From Lactifluus volemus (lineage: Eukaryota > Basidiomycota > Agaricomycetes > Russulales > Russulaceae), in NCBI GenBank assembly GCA_022376515.1, contig WTXI01000048.1, positions 62,001-126,000 of the forward strand: 64,000 nt of DNA, given 5' to 3'. Below are positions 46,816 to 58,366 of the stretch, piece by piece. The notes beneath the pieces were generated by a model. The model did no database searches and had not been told where the DNA came from. It saw only the letters and a list, made by a program, of their open reading frames with translations. Each line of letters begins with the position of its first letter. The stretch's first letter is position 1. The position numbers and the translations under genes are program-made.

Positions 46816-48291
46816 AAATCGTCTCTTCTTCCCAAGGAAGGGCCTTGAGACAGGGAAGGTTGTGTGCCCTGAGAACTGGTAAGAGAAAGAGGGTTAGTAC
46901 CTATCATAGCATAGCCATGATCCTATGTACCAGTCAGTTGGAGTGTGAGTGTGCTTGGTTGGGTTTCTTGGCCTAAGCACCACTGACCGTGACGTGCGGC
47001 ATTCCGGAAATTTGTGGAGCTGGGCCGTGGTAACGATTAATAGTGGGACATCGTAAGAGAGCTTGGGGAAGGATGAGAGGCTAGGCCTCGACTCGGAGGA
47101 AACCGTGTGCTGTGCGCAGTAAGGCACCAAGAACGATATTGATAAAAAACATCAGTCAAGCCTGACTTCACTCTGAGCACACGCCTTAGCCGATACCAAG
47201 CGTATCGTCGTACTTTACTGTATATATAGTGCGCTTATAAAACGCAGATTGAAAAAAAAAATACCTACTTTCTTTCATCCTTCAGTTCAGCACGCTCGCC
47301 CAGTCTTCTTTATTATCTCAATGTTCGGTATCATCACGTTGGTAGCGTCACACTGTTTATGCACGACACCTCATTCATTCCTCTCTGCACCCTCTCCCAC
47401 TGCTCGCTGTTGGCCCTTGTAAGACACGTGATTAGGGATGACGGGCGCCTCTCTCCTGGCTTTGTTGAAGACTGAAATAATCACAAGGAGCATTCCGCCT
47501 CGACTGCGCAAGTATTTCACCAGCTGTATATACAGGTCGTCAAGAGGACATAATGATGAAACGATGGCGACGTACGGGCGTGCGAAGGATGAAGCTTGAT
47601 GAAGACGCCCGTCATTTCATCTCTACACTCGCTATCATGAGACTGGTTGAGCTTCTTCGCCACCGGGCGTGATGCCAAAAAAAGTTTGTTGCCATCGTCC
47701 GTAATCTTGACGAGAAATTGTGACAGGCAACGGGCGAGTAGGCCATACAACCCGTGGGATGTTGTCCATGAGGTCCACCGAAATGATCGAGCCCTTGACG
47801 CATCTTCATCGCGTTGCCACTTTGCGATTTCAAAGTGCCATAGACAGGCGGGTGCAATCACAAAAATTATGTTGGAATATGGTCCCGACTGCGAAGGACA
47901 GTGTCTGCGGGATGAATGTCAAACTCGCCTTCTTTTCAGATACCAAGATCTAACTAATGACGAAGAGTGCCAGCGGTATTTGGAAAATTTCCACCTTGGC
48001 CGAGGAAGACGAGAACGTAGCTGCTCGGGTCTGCAGATGTGGGAGCAGGAAGGTGAGAGGCCGAGGATGAGGATGAGCGGTCGATGACTCGGAGCAACGG
48101 GTCCCTCGCCATGATGGCTACTAGTAAGGTAGTAATGGCAGAAGTCGTGGAAGCCCACCAGTGGTATATTAACGATGGCCACTTCAAGTACTAGTGATTA
48201 GTAAGGAGTACGTGGACCTGTCATGACAAGCCTTACGAAAGCACATCACGAGACTCATCGTTTGTTTCTAGTAGTCCGCATTGTGAAGGCC
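46816..48291. other. gene-free stretch before oxygenase copy a
   Basis: Frames at 47517-48190 on both strands overlap and lack motifs; a 52-codon minus-strand frame (start MARDPLLRVIDRS, near 48114) is the most protein-like but has no supporting exon. Confidence 0.35.
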
Positions 48292-49770
48292 ATGGCTAAC
48301 TCTACGGATTGCGATCATGATAGTTCTATGGGTTCGGACAGCAGCTCTACGCATCTGGAAAGCTCTAAACTGCAAGACGACTCGGATCCCCGACTTAAGG
48401 AGCTACTGGCCCCTCTACATGAGTCAATCATCCATAAGCCACCCTTCTTAGCCGGATCTCTCCAACTCCCTCCTTCGCATTTCTCTCTCGTGTACAAAGT
48501 CGGAAAGGACGACTATCCCACTAGGTTCGTATATGCTGACGCTATCACTTGCCAGTGGTCTTCATGAACTTCAATCGATAGACACATCAACTTTGCGAAC
48601 GCAGCCCCTGAAGAATTAGAGCGACTCATACAGGAATTTGAACCCGCCAGCGTCGGTTGCAGCAAAGATGAAGTGATGGATGAAGCTCAAAAGACGGAGA
48701 ACGAGTCTTTCTTCCCGTTCCTTGTACCTGATCACACCGATCTCATCAAAATTGTACGCAACTACCTTCTCGAAGGCACCGATTCGAACCGAAGAATTAG
48801 AGTTGACCTACACGAGTTCAATGTGAATAGTATGCGTCCGATCCACACTCACACTTGACAGAAACTAAATTGCTACACAGATAAGGGGTCCTTCTTCAAG
48901 GCTCACGTTGATGCACCACGTGGCGAAAACGAAAAGATGTTTGGATCCCTTGTCGTTGTCTTTCCAACATCTCATGAGGGCGGTACTCTGGTCATTCGAC
49001 ACCGCGGCCAGGAATGGTCATTTGATTCTTCCACTGCGCTGTCTGCCGCACTGCCAACTTCAATAGCTTATGCTGCATTTTTCTGCGACGTCGAGCACGA
49101 GGTTCAGCCCGTGACCTCTGGCCATCGTGTCACGTTGACGTATAATCTCTACTTTGATGAAGATGAGCGTGTTTCCGCAAAGGACTTGGTGTCAGGGTTC
49201 CCTTCCTTCCCTCAGGAACTTGAAGAGAACGTGTTCCGTTCGAGATTCGAGGCGCTTCTCAAGAATCCGGAATTCCTCCCAGATGGGGGTACGCTCGGTT
49301 TCGGAATGCGACACAAGTACCAAGTGAAGGACGAGCTCAAACACGTTTACAGTCAGCTGAAGGGCTGTGATGCAACTGTGTATGAGGGCCTGCGCGCGCT
49401 TGGATTTGAACCCGTCCTATACCTCAATTATCGGTGTAATTACCCCGACTCGGAGGACGAAGACGAAGACCCAGATACATTCCTCCTCGACGAGGTATTC
49501 CATATTATGGGTTACACCGCCATATGGGATAACGTGCGTTATTCGATGCAACAGCTCCATGCAATTATGGTCCCCTCCGAAGAGCAAGTGACGTGGGTCA
49601 CACCAGAGACGACATTCAGCACTCTCAAGACTCCGTATGTTTTCGTTTGTGATGATCCATATTTAGAATTTGCAAATGGGAATTTATGCCTTATTGTGCG
49701 TATTGGTAGTGTAGCTGACAGGTTGGCGCATCATCGCAGCCACACAAGGAAGAAGCAGAGGGTCGAGTAG
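48292..49770 (+). CDS. 2OG-Fe(II) oxygenase family protein, copy a (456 aa)
   Basis: Prolyl-hydroxylase-like 2-oxoglutarate/Fe(II) oxygenase; substrate unknown. Exons 48292-48524, 48582-48829, 48881-49770, all in phase. N-terminal module: KELLAPLHESIIHKPPFLAG, then LQLPPSHFSLVYKVG. Exon 2: HINFANAAPEELERLIQEF and VPDHTDLIKIVRNYLLEG. Catalytic core in exon 3: SFFKAHVDAPR gives the H169-x-D171 pair; VTSGHRVTLTYNLYF supplies the distal H242 and a neighbouring Arg. VVVFPTSHEGGTLVIRH lies between. Start chosen at ATG 48292 by comparison with the three paralogues; an upstream in-frame ATG (48223) exists. Exon 2 is four codons shorter than in the other copies, near EAQKTENES. Intron 1 uses the donor AG|GTTCGT conserved in all copies. 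Confidence 0.88.
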
Positions 49771-50440
49771 TTCAAGTTATTATGAATAGAATGCTGTAGT
49801 AAACCTGCCGGTCGCTAACTCAGGCTTAACATGAAAACTACATCTCATTTTACATGTCAAACACGAACTTTAAGACCTCGTTTACTGAGTAAACGGGTGC
49901 GTCTACGTAAATATGATGGCAACGTAGTCTTATCATACCCTGAACGTTATTCTCTGCATTTCCAGTTATCACTATGCTCCAACAGCATACAAGTCAAATA
50001 TCTGGCCGGCGGTTCAGGCCGAGATGGTCTGCGGGTGTGGGCGTAGGGAGGAGAGAAACCTGTAATGATGGTGTCTGTGGTGTCTATGTAGGTGAAAGTA
50101 ATAATAATGTCCTCAACTTCTGTCTGTGGTTGTCGTAGCAGGTGTTCGGCCATATCAAGGGTCATATTGACGGCTTTACGGCATATGCGGAGGGGCGGAT
50201 ATGCTCTCTGGAGTAAACACGCAGAAACTGTCCAGGAGTTTTAAACGCAATCAAGCAGTGCCATGCAGTACGGTCGTGACTTCCCCAATGCCGTCATTTG
50301 CCCACAATACTCCGGGCCGGCAAAACGGCCCGCTCAGCGCTTCAGCCACTTTTCTTACCATAACACGATTGCACCGCACCATTCCCTCCTAACCACCGAG
50401 AATCCCACACTATAAGCTACCAAAGACAGGCAGCGAAAAA
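49771..50440. other. gene-free stretch
   Basis: No gene seen. The right part adjoins the LINE fragment and could belong to the same insertion. Confidence 0.35.
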
Positions 50441-50450
50441 TGGGGCCATC

Positions 50451-50890
50451 GACACCTGGAGCACCCGTTGGCACAACAACCGCCACTCCCAGGCTTACAT
50501 CGCCCTTCCCGTCCCGCCCACAGACAAAATACCACCTGTCATTCAAGGCGCAAAAGGCGTCGACAGGGCTGTCCTCTCCACACTCATCCGTTTTATCACA
50601 GGCCACGCCTTTATAGGCTCGTACACCGCCAGGTTCTGACCCGACCAGCTGCCCCCGTGGCGCTCCCTTCAAACCGTCGAACACGTCATATCCTCGTGTC
50701 CTCTCTACGCAGAGGCCCGACGAGACACCTTTCAGCCGGTTGACCGTGACTCATCCTTGTCCATCCTCCTCAGTACCTCCCAAGGTGGCGAGGCCGTAAG
50801 CCGATTTATCAAGTCAACCGGCGTTTTGCATCCTCCCGAGAAAAACTACCCCTACAACCCTACAATCCTCCCCCCCCCCAGGGACCGCGT
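50451..50890 (+). mobile_element. 3' fragment of a LINE-type retrotransposon
   Basis: One frame reads like the C-terminal tail of non-LTR retrotransposon ORF2 after the RNase H domain: DTWSTRWHNNRHSQAYIALP, then STLIRFITGHAFIGSYTARF, a stop (TGA 50637-50639), then LQTVEHVISSCPLYAEARRD. The usual Cys pair before this (CxCG) is lost at WRSLQ. No reverse transcriptase domain and no long poly-A are present, so this is a dead 5'-truncated piece. A ten-C run follows at about 50870. Confidence 0.65.
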
Positions 50891-51338
50891 CATAGCTACA
50901 TGTTGCGGGATATACATGCAGATTTAAAAAAACCAGTATTTTACCATGTTGGACGAACTCCCTGGACACCTAGATAGCACAGTAGATATCCTAACAACGA
51001 ATCATTTGCAAAACTTTATTAGTTTTCTACAGCATAAAGGGCGCTACTACTTCAGTCTGTTAAGTCTCTGTTATCTGTTACCCTGAAGTGAGTACTGTAC
51101 CACCAAAAAAAAGTGTACGGACATCCCGATCGTCTGATGAGCGTCGCAGAAATGGGTAGGGTACTACATATCGGAGATGCAGTATGCTGTGCTTTATTTG
51201 GGCCTGACATAACATTCTAGCTTGACATGCACTTCCATTCCAAATGACAAGTGAGCAACGACTAGTTATTTCCCAGTCGTCCCACGATGGCCACTGGGCT
51301 GTTGTTGACAAACGCCACTGCTCCAATTCACTGTAAAC
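50891..51338. other. upstream region of the DUF202 gene
   Basis: Nothing recognised besides the promoter side of the next gene. Confidence 0.4.
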
Positions 51339-52089
51339 ATGTCTTACTCCCCACACAGTCCCTCGTTATCACCAGAGCGTGCAACCCCAGCCCCTCGTTC
51401 ACTTTCTCCCTTGCCTCTAACTCCCGACCGGCCAAAGAACTCGGCCGATGACGCTCGGCAATCTATCGTCCAGCAATCACACCCTCAGGCTAAAGCCGCA
51501 GACCCCCAACGGGATCCTCCATCCGGCTCGATATCCTCCCCTAGACATGAACCGGATCGTGTTCGCGCCACAGCAATACCATTCAAACTTTCTCTCACCC
51601 TGCAGAACACCGGCTCCGTTGCGCGCGACCACCTTGCATCCGAACGCACCTTCCTAGCGTACGTTCGCACCAGTCTCGCTTTTGCATCTGCGGGCGTCGG
51701 TGCGTCTTCCCTGTCTCATTCCTCATATTCAATCCACGAATTCCATATAGCCCTCGTACAACTATTCCGCGTCTCCATCAGCAACTCGGGCACAGATGGA
51801 TCTCCGAACAGCGGGAAGTCAGTCGTTCCGTATGCACGGCCATTGGGCGCCGCGTTGATAGCATTTGGTATGGCCGTGCTTGCCATGGGTGAGTCCTCCC
51901 TTTTAAGAATGTTGTAACGCAACGGTGACTGACTGTACGTGGACGAAAGGCACGATACGTTATTTCGCAGTTCAGCGTGCGTTGCCCCAAGGACTCTTCC
52001 CTGCTGCCCGCTTGAGTGTTCTTCTACATGGTGTGACACTTGCGGCACTTGTCGGAATCGTCTTTGGCATTCTCCTTGCCGTGCATTGA
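51339..52089 (+). CDS. DUF202 family membrane protein (212 aa)
   Basis: Small three-helix membrane protein. Exons 51339-51699, 51751-51888, 51950-52089 in phase. About 80 N-terminal residues are Ser/Pro-rich and cytosolic-looking. The family signature follows: NTGSVARDHLASERTFLAYV, then RTSLAFASAGVALVQLFR (helix 1), PLGAALIAFGMAVLAMGTIRYF (split by intron 2, helix 2) and SVLLHGVTLAALVGIV with FGILLAV (helix 3). The same domain forms the membrane part of VTC polyphosphate-polymerase subunits; this stand-alone form resembles Vtc1-like or uncharacterised fungal DUF202 proteins, lacking SPX and VTC domains. Role in vacuole or plasma membrane is inferred only. Confidence 0.88.
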
Positions 52090-54152
52090 CCCTGCGGTGT
52101 GGGTAACGCATTTCAGATATTGTTTTACCTATCCCCGAGCCATCATCGCCTCCGGTTTTCCCTCAATTTAAATGCTACTAAGGGTTAACTTGGTTTAGTA
52201 GGGCTGGCTGGTGGTAGTAAATTATGTTGACGATGGACGTGAACAATGCTACAGTATTTATAGGATCCAGCAGATAATTTTTTCGTCTACCTGAGAGGTC
52301 TCAGGCTATTATGCAGCTCCTCAGTTTTGCGTTGATATGCTGCGTGCATCCCTAACAATCCAACCAATCATGCTTTCAAATGAGCGCTCAATGAGCGCTT
52401 AACGTTCAACCCGAACCTGAACCCGCACCGAACTGGATGGGGACAGTTCCTGGAAGGCAAGGGTGTGCAGTTTACGAGCATGATCCCAGGAATGGCTCAC
52501 TATACCGGACTCACATGGTGTAACAACTTACCGTCAGCCTTCACTGCTTGCTCCACTGTAGGACTCATCGCTTGTGGCCTCAACTTCCGGCGTCTTTGTC
52601 CTCCACATATCTGGTTCTAGTTGCAGGCGCAAAGACACACTGACATCACTGCATGCGTCGACTTTGCTGAGAGCTGGTCGCAGACATGAGAAAGGATGGA
52701 CTTGTTCCGCGTCTACAACGTTGAAGTCAAAAACAAATGACACCTGGAATAATCCTGTACACACACCCAGGGGTTATTTCAGCAAGTGAGGCTTTGATGA
52801 CTACTACAGTAATTGGTACTATATGAGTCTGTATCTTGGCTCGGGCATATCGGAGAATGCGAAAATCACGGACCACCGACGAAGGTGGACTTCACGTAAC
52901 TTCTCACGGTTTGGCACCCCGCCGAGCCATCTGTCGAGCGCGTAAAGGTCACGCCCTTAAGCTTAAGGCCTCATGCATGGCCTCATGGATTGTCTGGCAG
53001 TCACAACTTTTCCTATGTATTCCCATATTGCTAATCCCGTATTTACTATCTAGGGACCCGAAGATGATGCCTGATTGTTGGCACATCATGTGCCTTCAAA
53101 CATAGCATCCCCCGCAACTTTCTTTTGATCGGGACCTGGGGCAACGTGGTTTACGACCCCTGAACGCTTCTGGCACCTACATAACGATTCGCTCTCCCGG
53201 ACTCTCTTAAGCCCCGTGAAGACAGCTGGAGTGGCTGGAACTTAAGACAGACCACCCGGGAATACAGTAACAGCACAAAGCCGGACGCCGGTAGCCGGAC
53301 ACTTCGCCTTTGGTCTCACCGTGACCTTGCCCCGATTAGACGCTTCTTGATATTCCCAGGTTCACACGTGTATTATACTGGCACGCCAACCAGAATCTTA
53401 TACTCGGCGGGGAGGCTGTGTGTTTGGGCGACTTCTACCAAGTTTCCGTAATATCGCTCGTGATTAGCATTCTATGATGGACGCAGCGAGGGAGTTAATA
53501 TTGGTACCCGTACCTGGAAAAGCAGCGTAGAGGATTACTCTTTCCGAATATTTTGTGCGGGTGCAGTTAATTTCTGGCGTAAGCTTAAAACCATATATAT
53601 CCCCAATGACGCGATGAAGATCTAGGCAACTACATCTGGAAACACGTTCTCTGGGCGGTATCTGGCGTAATGACAAGCGAATCTTATTTTAGTTTCCCAG
53701 GAACGAGATGTCAACAACGACCTTGCAACCAATGGTCTAACAATGGACCTTTCCATCGGAGCTTGCCAGTGGACAGAGTCCTGGGGTGTCATCTGTCAAT
53801 GACCCTGGCAAGGCCTTGTGAGTCAGAGAGTTGTCAGGGCTATTACGCCGACCACTGATGGGTGATACCTTTTGGGAATGGGACCGTAAAACCGGGCTTT
53901 TGGCGGATCTTTTGGCATGGCAAGGGTGCATTTGGCTGTCCTCTACATATAGTTGCCCCATGGTCCTTAGGGCCCACTCTCTCCACTCTAGCTCCCCGAG
54001 GCTCTCCCTTTCCATCTGTAAACATTTCGCTCAAAAACGCGTACTTCAGATATTCTGAAATTGCTCCAAGCTGGCTCTCACAAACGAGACAATCGATGTG
54101 GATTTCCGGAATGCGTGTGTAGTATTCACGTGATCCGACCGCTACTACTAAT
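52090..54152. other. 2 kb gene-free stretch
   Basis: A fragment related to the CGTTCAA unit lies at 52381-52410. Frames at 53737-54247 on the minus strand overlap the first exons of the 7TM gene and are treated as shadows. Nothing else supported. Confidence 0.4.
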
Positions 54153-56054
54153 ATGCTTATTCCGCGCAGCTTGTTGACAAAAGTATGTGTGAGCATACTA
54201 GTTTTGTCACTGGTAGTGACGTTGGTGATAGTATGTTGGATTGGCAAGCTTCACAGTGCTCGTTTATGATCATTGCATCACATTCTCCGATGAGGTGCTG
54301 TCCACTATTAGTTACGCTTCATTTGCGACCTACATGAACGTACAGTTCGAATACATATGGAAGCGACCAAGGGGGTTGCGTGAGTCTGTCTGTTTCTACG
54401 TGTCGTGGAATTGAAAATTAATCTGGACTACCTCAAGCTGTCTACCTCTTTCTCTTGGTCAGCGCCTTTCTTACTAGCCTGACATGCATCTCCGCATCGT
54501 TGTTGACCTGACTTCATTCAGAACCGTTATCTTACCCCATTGGGGTTCGTTGTTAACACCGTGGCATACCATCGCACTAACTGGACCTTGCAAGTGAGCC
54601 CGATTTCGTTTTACAAAAAGAGAGAACCTGAAACGAGCTGAAATACGTTATTACGTCAGTCGTGAGTGATAAGATAATCTTTGCCTTGTCATCTCGTGTC
54701 GATTATTGGAACTCAAAACTTGAGAAAGGTGTAAACATTTTGTACGCTACGAAGGGTCCATGGCTATGATCGGAATCACAGTAGTGGCATGGATGATGTT
54801 CTTGCGGTGAGTGTTCGGAAGAAGAAGTGTTAACTGGCTTTGTTCAAGTATGTCTTAGGATACGCGTTTTGTATAACGGGGTTTGGATAGTCCAGGCCTT
54901 CGTACTCGCCATCCTCTTTACATTCATCGGAGTCAATACCTGGTTCATGATGAATGGTGTCCGTACGTGTCTTGAATTAGAACATCTTTTCGTTACACTG
55001 ACCTGGTACAGCCGTTTACCATCCTGCGTATCCTCTTGTAGATTGTAGGCACAGTTGCTTTCCCACTCACACAACGCTAATTTCTCCCCTCGTTTAGCCT
55101 GCACCATGATCATAGACCCAAAAATGTCTGTCTTCGTCTCCTTTCCATTGAAGGATTTGATGAACCCGATACAGTGGCCCAATTGCTAGTTCAACTGCCT
55201 GGCTTCCCCTCTTGTATGACACAGTTGTGATGTCTCTCACACTGAAACGCACGGTCATGTACTTAGCCGCTGAGTCTGGAAATCCTGGTCACATTTTCCG
55301 CGTCCTGCTCCACGAAGGCTTGCTCTACTACAGGTGCGTAGGTGTATGCAAAATCTATGATCTTCATCCGCTCAGCAAAGCCTGGAAAATAGCGTCATCT
55401 GTGCTGTCACCCTTACATTTACACTCATGATTATTTTTGCCGATCAGTCAGTTAGGAACATCACTGGGCAGTGCGTTACACACACATCTCCCGTGTACTA
55501 TCACGTGACTAATCGTCGTGGCGCCCCTTTCAGACTTGAGCTCTGGTACGTATCTTCCTGTTTTCAATATTATACCTCGCCTGACACACACACGTATCCG
55601 CATAAGCCTCACGGTGGTGATGATGTCGCGGATCACGCTCCACCTTAAGGCCCACCGCGACCGCTACGAAGGTGTCGTCTATTCCAACGCGATGCAAAAC
55701 TACTCTTCCCCCCGACGTTTCCCCAGGCCTGGCGCTTCCATCATGGTATTTGCCCCAACAAGGCGCAATGCGCGTGTCAAGTCACCGCCCCATGCTGCCT
55801 CCCCTCGGGGGCGTCATAATTTCACATCTATGGCGTTGGGAGATGAGTCATTCATGACGGATGTGTTCTCGATGACGATGACTACAACTACAGAGGGGGA
55901 AGCGGCGGTGCGCACATGGCAGCCGCCAGAGTTAGAGGGTCCCGTCATGGATGGCGCAGTGCTGCAGAGACCGACTGATGAAGACGAAATTCATGAATCA
56001 GGAGTTGTGAGCGACGTGGAGGAGCCCAAGGACAAGAGCGGCTGCGTTGTGTAA
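54153..56054 (+). CDS. seven-transmembrane protein with N-terminal DUF6533 domain (384 aa)
   Basis: Agaricomycete-specific 7TM family of unknown function. Thirteen exons, total 1155 nt in frame: 54153-54182, 54232-54294, 54346-54379, 54438-54457, 54522-54589, 54729-54806, 54859-54962, 55012-55044, 55098-55125, 55175-55333, 55393-55470, 55534-55545, 55607-56054. DUF6533 motifs: VLVYDHCITFSDEFEYIWKR, YLFLLNRYLTPLGF, CKHFVRYEG. Later helices: IRVLYNGVWIVQAF, AILFTFIGVNTWFM, GPIASSTAWLPLLYDTVV, SVICAVTLTFTLMII and CLTVVMMSRITLHL. CTMIIDPK is the extracellular Cys loop. The cytosolic tail (about 130 residues) is charged and ends DKSGCVV. Intron 5 must use a GC donor (TT|GCAAGT) to stay in phase. 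Exons 4 and 12 are 20 and 12 nt. Receptor-like, ligand unknown. Confidence 0.87.
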
Positions 56055-56734
56055 GAGTCGGAGAATGGGTGCGGTCGAAGAGGAGAGCACTCGACATCAA
56101 AACATTTAAAAAAAAGTGATCTACCATGTAAAAGTCTCCAGGACGAGGGGGTACGACCCGGCAGTATTTTGTATTCAGGTTTAGTGTACAAGTAGTAGAT
56201 TTATCACGGGATACTTGGATGCTTACGACATCGGATTCGTGGGAAAAATCGAGATCATCCGAGTCCGACAACCTTTACCTCAAAACTACAACGTTGCCGT
56301 CGTCTACTGCCCGATGTAGGTGCGGATATGTGGAGTGGCCATCGTACTACCTCCTTTACAGCATTCTCTTGTCTGAGTTACTAGAGTCGGTGCGGTGGTA
56401 CAGTCAGAAAACATCATCTCAGAAGCCTATAATGGCTACGAAGATTTCTTAGTCAGGTTTCCAAGTTTTGGGTATTTGTCTCCATCCCAGCATTTAGCAT
56501 AGACATGCGTGAACTTGTCTGTGACAATCATCTTACGTCTTGCGACCACTTTCGATTACTGTCCCAGCTTGAAGTAGTCCCGCTTGTGACAGGGATATAA
56601 GGAACTATTACACCGTGAAGGCTCCGATAAGGTTGACCCTTGCTTCTCATAATAACCAGCCCACGTAATTATGCCATTTCCCTCTCATGATATCGGAACG
56701 CGTAGGAATAGGGCAGCACCGAAAATACCGACTT
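56055..56734. other. convergent 3' regions of the 7TM gene and USB1
   Basis: No gene or repeat recognised. Confidence 0.45.
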
Positions 56735-57777
56735 TCAACCTGACAATCTCCAGCTAAATACGTCCTTTCCGATCCTGATGCATACCTCCGCTGCTTCAAA
56801 TATACCAGCGGAGCCATTCAGGAGTGAGCCCAGCTCGGCGTTCAGAGCCGGAATGATGTTCTCGGGGAGACGCGGGACGGTGGTAAAAGAGGTTGTGTTT
56901 CCGTTTGCGGGATCCTCAAAGGGCACAACAATGGAGAGGGGGGCATCCTTAGCTTCCGGAGCTTCAGGAAGAGAGGCCTGAGCGGGAGGGTCGAGGAGGA
57001 CCCAGGCGAACGATGCATGGAAACGAGGTTGGTCATAGTACTCTTTCTGGCGGAACGATAGTAGGGTGGGGGATAGAGCCTCTGACAGTGCGCGCATCTA
57101 GTGAATGACTCTGAATGGTCGATTCAATGGGTACGAGATCAGCATAGAGAATCATACCTCTTGGTGACCGGCACCGACCTCCATACAAAAAAACGTCCGG
57201 GTGTGCTCGTCATTTGTGAGATCCGAAAATGCAGCAAATGAGGCTGTGAAACTGGAACGACAAGACATACATCAGCTCGCTCCGAGGGGGGCATTGGTAT
57301 ATAAACTCACGGTGGGTGAGCCTTGGCAGTATCCCTCACGACACGTTTCATCTCCTCCCTCTGATGGGAACGTAGGAAGAATGGTCGCGTGAGCGATATG
57401 TGCAGTTCGCGTACATCCGCCACATCTTCCGAGTCCGGATTCGAACCACCGAGCACGCGAACGGTTGTCGCCTCCCTTTTCGCGATGACAAACGCGCGCT
57501 CGATAATGCTTCTCAGAGTGCCACGCAAAACGATAGGGACATATACGTATGCAGCCCACTGGCCATCTACATGTGGGGTCGCGCGTGTGCGGCCTTGGTG
57601 TTTTGATGGGTCATCAAGGGGGACTGCGGGTGCGAGATGAGCCGCGAGTGGTGGCAACTTGCGCTTCTTGGAAGGTGGAGGCGATGGGGACACCACTGTT
57701 GATGGTTCCGTGTCTTGTTCGTTCTCGGAAGAAGAATCGGTGTATGATACGAGGGTCGTCGAGAGGGTCCGTTTCAT
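56735..57777 (-). CDS. USB1: U6 snRNA phosphodiesterase Usb1/Mpn1 (307 aa)
   Basis: 2H-phosphoesterase that trims the U-tail of U6 snRNA, stabilising it for splicing. Three exons in phase: 57777-57311, 57251-57158, 57097-56735. Both catalytic tetrapeptides are present: H126-I-S128 in ELHISLTRP and H214-A-S216 in RFHASFAWVL. The first 60 residues are a Ser/Pro/Lys-rich tail (PSPPPSKKRKLPPLA), as in fungal homologues. DGQWAAYVYVPIVL starts the fold; FTASFAAFSDL and RTFFCMEVGAGHQE lie on exon 2. Start is the ATG at 57777 (MKRTLSTTLVSYTD); the open frame upstream to 57861 has no conserved residues. No frame breaks. Confidence 0.94.
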
Positions 57778-58366
57778 CCAACTTGAAGGCAGTAGTACTC
57801 CGGGCCGAGATGACCTCGCTACAAAGTTGCAATTCAGCGCACGCAAGCCTCCTGCCCCCACAATCTCTTTATTATAAAAAAAAGTACTTTCCCAAACACG
57901 CTCTTACTCGAATGACTGGGGGTCGTATGATAAATGTGGCTTCTCCGGCCCAGTTTCTGAAGGCCACTCACTGTGGGAGTCAGCCATGGTCAGTTACCAG
58001 CAAGACGCCCGTCGCAGGTGGGTCTCTCCAACTTCTGGTTTACTCGGCATAGAAATCTGCTTCAATGACGTTTGGATATCGTGGCGGTATGGCACAAGTG
58101 CCGTATAGAGACTCATCCATCATCACAAGCTTGGGCCAGCTCACAAAAGGTGGCGAGCGGCTCGACCTCAAGGGCAACGATGAGCTAAATAATTAGACTG
58201 TACATTCTATTTGTTTGCGCTGTCTCCGAGTCCTCAGGCTAGTAGGGCAATCGTAATGTAGGGTCACTCGCATGCTTTCGTTACGTCAAGAGTACTGATC
58301 GATTATTACTGTAATAACGGCCCGGGCGCGCGTTTTCATTCCCGTTTGTTTACTCACTGTAACTGC
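57778..58366. other. divergent promoter region of USB1 and oxygenase copy b
   Basis: No gene found; GCGC-rich segment just before the oxygenase start (58320-58335). Confidence 0.45.

Noticed and set aside
53843..54247. 134-codon minus-strand frame
   Set aside because: Overlaps exons 1-2 of the well-phased 7TM gene on the other strand and has no motif.
57549..58052. 167-codon plus-strand frame
   Set aside because: Antisense to USB1 exon 1 and its promoter.
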